Assembly: GCA_964432995.1 (NCBI GenBank) | Contig: CAYSPU010000189.1 | Coordinates: 1 to 11,995, forward strand | Direction of reading: 5' to 3' | Length of the DNA: 11,995 nucleotides | Origin: CAYSPU01 sp964432995 | GTDB lineage: Bacteria; Verrucomicrobiota; Verrucomicrobiia; Limisphaerales; JAHDYP01 | In this document: piece by piece, positions 7,620-11,995 of the stretch | Layout of the letters: each line of letters starts with the position of its first letter | How positions within the stretch are numbered: position 1 is the stretch's first letter | Notes under the pieces: generated by a model | Told to the model about the DNA's origin: nothing | Databases searched by the model: none | The model's input: the letters and a program-made list of their open reading frames with translations, nothing else | Made by a program: the position numbers and the translations under genes

Positions 7620-8839
7620 CACTGCAGCAGATGGCCGACGGGCAGGGCCCAGAGTCGGTCACCCAACCGCACGGCTTGGGACCCGTTATAGGCCAGCACC
7701 GCAGCCTCACAGGCCGGGGTGCGATCCAGGAAGGCGCGCAAGCCCGATAGATCGCTCTCGTGCCATCGGGTGGCCGCTTTCACTTCAATGGCCACAACCT
7801 GACGGCCCTCTTCAATGACAAAGTCCACCTCGTGACGTCCTTGCTCGTGCCAGTAGGTCAGCTGCGCATCGGGGCGGTGGGCTTCCAGAAGTCCGGCCAG
7901 GTTCTGCGCCACATACGTCTCGAAGAGGGCGCCGCGGATCAGATCGTCCCGGCCGGGTTGCAGGGTGCGCACCCCCGCCAAGTGGGCCGCCACCCCGCTG
8001 TCGGTGAAATACAACTTGGGTGACTTCACCAGTCGGGAGCTGCGGTTCTTCAGAAAGGGCGGCAACCGGCGGATCAGGAACGAGGTTTCCAGGAGATCAA
8101 GGTAGCGTCCGGCGGTCACCGCGTTGAGCTTGGCGTCGCGGGCCAGCGTGCTGATGACCAGCACCTGCCCTGTGCGCAGCGCCGCCAATTGCGCCAGGGT
8201 GCGGAAGGCCACCAGATCGGTGATCTGAGATAGCTGGCGTACGTCCCGCTCGACGTACGTTTGCGCATACGCGCGGAACCACTCGTCGGCGTCGCCGGCC
8301 GGCCCCAGACAGGCCGGAGGCAATCCTCCGAGCAGGACCTCTCGGTCAGAGATGGGACGGGCCCGACCCTGGGGCAAGGCGGGCGCCTCCAGAAAGCGGA
8401 TCAGGAGGGGCGTGGGTCCCGTGGCGCGGCGCCGCTCCCGGCGGGTCATCGGATGGAGGGCGAAGTAAGCGGCGCGACCGGCCAGGGTTTCTGCGACCTG
8501 ACCCAGGAGCGCCAGGTTTGCCGATCCGGAGAGGATAAACCGGCCCGGCCGCCGGAGTGTGTCGACGTTCTGCTTCAGGGCAACGAGCAACTCCGGGCAT
8601 CGCTGCACCTCATCGAGGATGACCGGCTCCGCCAGGAGCGACTCCGGGTTGGCCCGGGCCGCCGCCAGCGTGGCGAAATCGTCCAGGGTGCGGTAGGCAT
8701 GGCCCGTGGAAAGGGAGGATTCGTTTTGCAGAAGCGTGCTTTTGCCGGTCTGCCGGAGGCCGGAGAGGACCACGACCGGCAGGGATCGGAGAGCCCTGGT
8801 CAAGCGTGGCGTGAGTTCCCGGGGAAGGTAGGTCGTCAT
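7619..8839 (-). CDS. DUF4143 AAA ATPase (AAA_14 plus DUF4143 nuclease-like domain)
   Basis: Starting at the ATG at 8839, the product is 406 residues. Residues 22-37 hold the Walker A loop (VVLSGLRQTGKSTLL, K33), 73-80 the Walker B segment (VILDEVQR, D76 and E77), and 103-108 a sensor-like LSGSAN. After about residue 190, YVERDVRQLSQITDL and the winged-helix-like section FRTLAQLAALRTG mark the DUF4143 half. The C-terminus (FETYVAQNL, HEVDFVIE, VVAIEVKA) has the D339 and E352-x-K354 pattern of a PD-(D/E)XK-like fold. Cellular role is unproven; such proteins are widespread accessory ATPases, sometimes seen near toxin-antitoxin genes. It lies alone between remnants of two different VapC genes. 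The frame extends 136 codons upstream, but MTTYLPRELTPRL is the usual family start and the extension overlaps other remnants. No Shine-Dalgarno sequence is visible. Confidence 0.92.
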   Translation of the reverse strand: MTTYLPRELTPRLTRALRSLPVVVLSGLRQTGKSTLLQNESSLSTGHAYRTLDDFATLAAARANPESLLAEPVILDEVQRCPELLVALKQNVDTLRRPGRFILSGSANLALLGQVAETLAGRAAYFALHPMTRRERRRATGPTPLLIRFLEAPALPQGRARPISDREVLLGGLPPACLGPAGDADEWFRAYAQTYVERDVRQLSQITDLVAFRTLAQLAALRTGQVLVISTLARDAKLNAVTAGRYLDLLETSFLIRRLPPFLKNRSSRLVKSPKLYFTDSGVAAHLAGVRTLQPGRDDLIRGALFETYVAQNLAGLLEAHRPDAQLTYWHEQGRHEVDFVIEEGRQVVAIEVKAATRWHESDLSGLRAFLDRTPACEAAVLAYNGSQAVRLGDRLWALPVGHLLQ

Positions 8840-8860
8840 ATTGCAACAGACAGTAGTGGC

Positions 8861-8866
8861 ATTATG
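8861..8866 (-). promoter_or_regulatory. Possible -10 element of the ATPase gene
   Basis: On the minus strand CATAAT (five of six matches to TATAAT) lies 21 bases before the ATG at 8839, in an unusually AT-rich patch for this region. No acceptable -35 box is found at 16-18 bases upstream. A start near 8854 would leave a very short leader, consistent with the missing ribosome site. Weak evidence. Confidence 0.2.
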
Positions 8867-8982
8867 ACTTCCAGGCAAGCGGCCTTCCTGGCGGACGCGC
8901 GGGACGTGCGGGCCTTTCTCGCCGAAAACAAGCGGACCGCCCGGCGGGGCGTCGTCATCGGCCGCTGCTCGCGGCCCCTTCG

Positions 8983-9129
8983 ATTGCACGCGCGGGTGAA
9001 CACGGCTTGTCGGTGTATGACGCCGCATATCTGGAACTGACCATCCGCCGCAAACTGCCGCTGGCATCGGAGGACGACGCCTTGTGCCGCGCGGCCCTTC
9101 CCGTCCGCGCCCCTTCTGTTCTTGGCTAA
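8983..9129 (+). pseudogene. Second VapC/PIN-domain toxin, C-terminal remnant
   Basis: The plus frame ending at TAA 9127-9129 reads IARAGEHGLSVYDAAYLEL, then TIRRKLPLASEDDALCRAA. This is a textbook VapC C-terminus: HGLSVYDAAYLELA carries the third conserved acid, and LPLAT-D-AL the fourth, here shifted to SEDDAL. Sequence upstream in this frame is R/P/G-rich and shows no PIN start and no VapB antitoxin, so roughly the first 80 residues are gone. It differs in sequence and strand from the PIN fragment at 7479-7619, so they are two separate dead toxins on either side of the intact ATPase gene. No start codon or ribosome site belongs to it. Confidence 0.7.
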
Positions 9130-9273
9130 CGGTTCGTTCCGGACTGGCTCTGGCGTTGGGCGCGGTCTGTTTCGCCTGACGAGTGTTTGCCTCTCTCTGT
9201 GCCGCCGTGTCGTGCGCTTCCGCGGCAGCCCTGTGGGGCAGACTCACTGGAGCGCGATGAAGGTCTTTTGGAT

Positions 9274-10017
9274 ATGCAGATGAATTGGATGCAGCAGTGC
9301 GTCGGCCTCGTAACGGCAGGCGCGGTTCTCGGGGTCGTGAGCGGGTGTTCGCGCCATGACCACACGGCCGAGGCGGCAGATCATGCCGGCCATGCCCACG
9401 ACGAAAGCGGCGAGCCCAGGTCGGCGCAGATCACCGTGTTCGTTGAGGCGCGGGTGCCGGAAATCAGCGTTGGGCGGCTGGCCGCCACCAAGGGGATGAA
9501 GCTCAACCGACACATCTTCCGGCAGGCGACGTTCATCGAAGTCGCGATCCACAACGTGAAGAAGGCGCTGCTCGAAGGCATCGTTCTGGTGATCGTGGTG
9601 GTGGCGCTGTTCCTGGCGAACTTCCGGGCTTCGTTGATCACGGTGCTGGCGATCCCGTTGTCGTTGGTCGCGGCGATCCTCGCGTTGCGGGCGCTGGGGC
9701 AGACGGTGAACACCATGACCCTGGGCGGCATGGCCATCGCCATCGGGGCGCTCGTGGACGACGCGGTGATCGACGTGGAAGACGTGTTCCGGCGCCTGCG
9801 CGAAGACGCCCTGCGGCCCGCGGGCCACCGGAAATCCGCGCCAGCGGTCGTTCCTGCCGGAATTCAACGAGGGCTCACTCACCCTGACCACCAGCACCCT
9901 GCCGGGGACGGCCATGCCGGAATCACAGGCGCTGGCGCATTTGGTGGACGAGGCCCTGCGACAGCATCCCGAGGTCGTGAACGTGGGCCGGCGCACGGGC
10001 CGCGCCGAACTCGATGA
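9274..10017 (+). pseudogene. Chimeric remnant: CzcB/CusB lipoprotein N-terminus joined in frame to CzcA/CusA middle
   Basis: From the ATG at 9274, the first 25 residues form a lipoprotein signal with lipobox VVSGC (cysteine codon at 9346). A His-rich stretch follows (HDHTAEAADHAGHAHDESGE) and then SAQITVFVE, the usual start of a metal-efflux periplasmic adaptor. At about 9460-9500 it passes in frame into the metal-efflux RND pump: MKLNRHIFRQATFIEVAIHN, helices 2 and 3, and helix 4 with ALVDDAVIDVEDVFRRLRE (aspartate pair kept). So most of CzcB and about the first 300 residues of CzcA are missing. Near 9830-9850 the pump sequence jumps ahead and changes frame, and the open frame ends with unrelated residues at 10017. 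The frame also opens further upstream to 9187 without homology. A membrane-anchored fusion could be made, but it cannot be a working pump. Confidence 0.75.
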
Positions 10018-10045
10018 ACACTCCCTGGGGGTGGAGTCCTCGGAA
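9839..10045 (+). pseudogene. CzcA/CusA remnant, second segment (periplasmic part, different frame)
   Basis: In the frame one base on from the preceding segment, the sequence reads RSFLPEFNEGSLTLTTSTLP, GTAMPESQALAHLVDEAL, and HPEVVNVGRRTGRAELDEHS, then LGVESSE. This is the start of the second periplasmic half of heavy-metal RND pumps (FLPEFNEG and RRTGRAElDEH are signatures of the HME family). Relative to a full pump, about 150 residues including helices 5 to 7 are missing before it. After ESSE (about 10045) homology stops and the next recognisable pump sequence is in a third frame. It has no start of its own. Confidence 0.75.
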
Positions 10046-10931
10046 AGGGCTGCAGGTGAGCAGCATTCTCGAGGGGCAAAACACCTTCAGCCTGGTGGTG
10101 CGATTGGCCGATTCGCCGCTGCCGGCGTCGGGGCCGATCCCACCGCCGTGGAGCACCGCGACGTTGGGCGACCTGCTGATTGACACACCAACCGGAGCGA
10201 AGGTGCCGCTGGCCGCGCTCGCGCAGGTCATCAAGGACACCGGACCCAACACCATCAGCCGCGAACAGGTGGAACGGAAGATCGTGGTGTCGGCCAATGT
10301 GGCGGAACGGGATGTCACGTCGGTGGTGCAGGACATTCGGAAGCGGGTGCAGGCGTTGGTCGAGGCGCAGCCGGGCTACCGCGTGGAGTATGGGGGGCAA
10401 TTTGAAAGCGCGGCGGAGGCCAGCCGCGTGCTGCTCCTGCTGGGGATCGCGGTGGTGATGGGCATTGCACTCCTCCTGCACCTGGCGTTCGGGTCGGGTC
10501 GCGACGCGGCGCTGGTCATGTTGAACCTGCCACTGGCGCTGATCGGGGGCGTGGCGGGCGTGTTCGTGGGGGGCGGCGTGCTCAGCGTGGCCTCGCTGAT
10601 CGGCTTCATCACGGTATTCGGCATTGCCACCCGCAACGGCATCATGCTCGTGTCCCACATCCGGCACTTGCAGGAGGAGGAGGGCGTCACGGATTTGCGC
10701 GAGGCGGTCCATCGGGGGGCGATGGAGCGGCTGGCCCCGATTCTGATGACGGCGCTGGCCGCCGGGCTGGCGCTGATTCCGCTGGCCTTGTCCGGCGGTA
10801 CGCCGGGGAACGAGATTCAGACTCCCATGGCCATTGTCATCCTCTTTGGCCTGCTGACCTCGATGCTGTTGAACATGGTCGTCGTCCCGGCGCTCTACCT
10901 GCGTTTCGGGCGACGGGCGGAAGCGAAGTGA
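10014..10931 (+). pseudogene. CzcA/CusA remnant, C-terminal segment
   Basis: Pump homology begins at about 10053 with LQVSSILEGQNTFSLVVRL and runs unbroken to the TGA at 10929-10931. It includes the last porter subdomains (VPLAALAQV, GPNTISREQVERKIVVSANV), the approach to helix 8 (YRVEYGGQFESAAEASRVL) and helices 8-12 with IGFITVFGIATRNGIMLVSH and ILMTALAAGLALIPLAL. About 100 residues are missing between this segment and the one ending near 10045, and the frame differs. An in-frame ATG at 10014 would allow a 305-residue product, but it lies within out-of-frame sequence of the previous segment and has no clear ribosome site. Conservation of this third of the protein is high, so the deletions look recent. 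Not a functional pump: the first proton-relay half is on a separate frame. Confidence 0.8.
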
Positions 10932-10942
10932 ATGAGGTGTTC

Positions 10943-11272
10943 ATGAAGAACCAACTCGCAACTGTGCTGGTGCTGTTCGCGATGGGTTGTGGCGCCGCCC
11001 TCGTGGGGGCGGAGGCTGCCACAGCCGCCGGCAAACAGGTGGAGAACCTGACGCTCGAACAGGCGCTGGCCAACCGTCAGACCTTGAAGACGGAGATTCT
11101 CGACAAGGCTGACACGGTCCTGAAGACGGCGGAAGCCCGCTACGCGGCCGGGGATATCAGCCTCACGGACGTCTTGCCAGTGCGCCGCGATTGGGCGGCG
11201 GTTCAGTTGAGCTACCTGGAATCGCTGCGGGAGGTGATGCAGGCGTGGGCGGAAGTAAGGAGCTTTCAGTGA
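10943..11272 (+). pseudogene. CzcC/CusC outer-membrane factor with large internal deletion
   Basis: From the ATG at 10943 (GAGG four bases upstream) the protein has 109 residues. It opens with a signal peptide (KNQLATVLVLFAMGCGAAL) and the N-terminal motif NLTLEQALA of TolC-type outer-membrane factors. Directly after A43 (codon 11069-11071) it jumps in frame to C-terminal helix sequence: VLKTAEARYAAGDISLTDVL, then VRRDWAAVQLSYLESLREVM. Family members have about 400-450 residues, so about 300 are missing, including the beta-strands that form the channel. The reading frame is kept across the junction, so a small secreted helical protein could still be made, but not a channel. It begins 11 bases after the CzcA stop, as in an ordinary czc operon. 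Confidence 0.75.
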
Positions 11273-11293
11273 ATCACCGGAGCATGGGGCCGC

Positions 11294-11995
11294 TCACGGG
11301 TTCAGCGCGACGATCTTCGGATGCGCCATGAACTCGCGCCCGTTGCGATTGCCCACCACGTTGTAGAAACCCTCGTCGCTCCAGAACACGAAGCCCGCCA
11401 GCTCGGGGAAACGGCTCTCCAGTTTCTTGAGCACGTCGAAGCAGTCCCGCGGCGGATCGGACTTCCCGCGAATGCCCAGTTCGGCCCACCAGATGATTTT
11501 GCCGCAATCCTGCTTCTTGGCGACTGCCCATTCGTATTCGTCGAACGGCAGTCCGGTGCCGTAGGCCGATTTTCCCAGCACATCCACATAGGCATCGCCC
11601 GGGTAGTTTCGCTCCAACGCGCCGGTGTTCTGCGTCGTGTGATAGGCCCAAATGATATTGTCGAGCTTCTTGGTGATCTGGAAATAGTCGTGCACCAACC
11701 GGTAAAGCCGGATGATGGCGTCGCTGCCCTGCTTGGCGTGCCACTTGTTCCGGTCATCGCTTTCCACGAAAGGCGTGTAGACGACGGGAATGCCGCGGTC
11801 CTTCAGCCATTGCAGATTGGCGGCCATCCGGTCGAGCTGCTGGTGGAAGTTGGATTTGACCGCGTTTTCTCCGGTCGCGTAGATCCTCTCGATCTCGCAG
11901 GGATCATTCCACCGACCACCGGCGGGGTTTGCGAAGAAGTTGTAGACCCCGGCGATCAGGCCCCGGTCCCAGAGCTTCTTGACGCCTGCATTCCA
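11294..11995 (-). CDS. GH26 family glycoside hydrolase (beta-mannanase-like), C-terminal 233 residues; 5' end beyond right edge
   Basis: The minus frame is open from the right edge to the TGA at 11296-11294; the ATG at 11827 is internal, since homology continues upstream (KKLWDRGLIAGVYNFFANPA, then GGRWND). The order of motifs fits the GH26 TIM barrel: VVYTPFVESDDRNKW (putative acid/base glutamate, codon 11764-11762), RLVHDYFQITKKLDNIIWAY, NYPGDAYVDVLGKSAYG, KIIWWAELGIRG (putative nucleophile glutamate, codon 11482-11480), and GFVFWSDEGFYNVVGNRNG near the end. GH26 enzymes mostly cut beta-1,4-mannan with retention of configuration, and are usually secreted; the signal would lie outside the window. 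The usual LHE around the acid/base is FVE here, so a divergent subfamily or other substrate is possible. It ends 21 bases from the czcC remnant on the opposite strand. Confidence 0.85.
   Translation of the reverse strand, partial: WNAGVKKLWDRGLIAGVYNFFANPAGGRWNDPCEIERIYATGENAVKSNFHQQLDRMAANLQWLKDRGIPVVYTPFVESDDRNKWHAKQGSDAIIRLYRLVHDYFQITKKLDNIIWAYHTTQNTGALERNYPGDAYVDVLGKSAYGTGLPFDEYEWAVAKKQDCGKIIWWAELGIRGKSDPPRDCFDVLKKLESRFPELAGFVFWSDEGFYNVVGNRNGREFMAHPKIVALNP

Noticed and set aside
8261..9040. 259-codon plus-strand frame over the ATPase gene and its upstream region
   Set aside because: Antisense shadow of the ATPase for most of its length. The short part after 8864 (MTSRQAAFLADARDV) has no ribosome site and no recognised family, though a lost antitoxin cannot be excluded.
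8840..9247. 136-residue N-terminal extension of the DUF4143 ATPase
   Set aside because: The family normally starts just before the Walker A segment; the extension is low-complexity P/R/G/A sequence and overlaps the plus-strand VapC remnant.
9879..10712. 277-codon minus-strand frame opposite the CzcA remnant
   Set aside because: Antisense shadow: the plus strand shows clear HME-RND motifs, while this translation has no recognisable domain.
7451..11281. Shared 11-base string TGAATCACCGG at 7451-7461 and 11271-11281 as possible attachment-type repeats bounding the decay zone
   Set aside because: About this many chance 11-base matches are expected within 12 kb, and no integrase or tRNA is associated.
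11273..11293. Bidirectional terminator between the convergent czcC remnant and the GH26 gene
   Set aside because: Only a four-base stem (GAGC/GCTC) can be drawn and there is no T-tract in either direction.
1..11995. tRNA, rRNA, CRISPR arrays or a replication origin
   Set aside because: I saw no cloverleaf-like segments, no regularly spaced repeats, and no DnaA-box cluster or other origin-like AT-rich region.

Overview
The window is GC-rich bacterial DNA. Several gene types point to Verrucomicrobiota, or less likely Planctomycetota: an ECF-type sigma factor fragment beginning with a PTHWS motif, a beta-propeller protein fused to a di-haem cytochrome c peroxidase domain, a MexHI-like RND pump, a GH26 mannanase, and the DnaA-like C-terminal domain of a REP-associated transposase. 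The lineage is inferred from family habits, not from a marker gene.

Left part (1-2413): two minus-strand genes read out of the left edge. They are a secreted beta-propeller/di-haem cytochrome c and, 27 bases further on, the first 21 codons of an aldo/keto reductase. A roughly 410-base gap separates them from a divergent plus-strand operon. That gap holds an 8-bp-arm inverted repeat 14 bases before the operon's first gene.

Centre-left (2414-6697): an intact two-gene RND efflux operon made of a periplasmic adaptor and an inner-membrane HAE1-type pump. No outer-membrane channel gene follows, so the pump must borrow a TolC-type channel from elsewhere. A perfect 13-bp tandem duplication sits at the extreme 3' end of the pump gene and sets its C-terminus.

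Centre-right (6698-11272): mostly a gene graveyard. In order it holds the N-terminal piece of an ECF sigma factor (minus), a hairpin, the C-terminal DnaA-like domain of a RAYT transposase (plus) followed at once by two REP-like hairpins, and the C-terminal third of a VapC/PIN toxin (minus). Next come one intact gene, a DUF4143 AAA ATPase (minus), and the C-terminal piece of a second, different VapC (plus). Last is a collapsed czc/cus-type heavy-metal efflux operon. In that operon a CzcB lipoprotein N-terminus runs in frame into the middle of CzcA, CzcA carries two further deletions with frame changes, and an outer-membrane factor keeps only its signal region and its C-terminal helices.

Right edge (11294-11995): the C-terminal 233 residues of a GH26 beta-mannanase-like hydrolase, on the minus strand and convergent with the czc remnant.

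I see no convincing new system. The most unusual material is the repeated pattern of truncated and internally deleted genes around a single intact DUF4143 ATPase. This may be real deletion-driven decay of an accessory region. Because every czc gene is collapsed internally, an assembly artefact should also be excluded.
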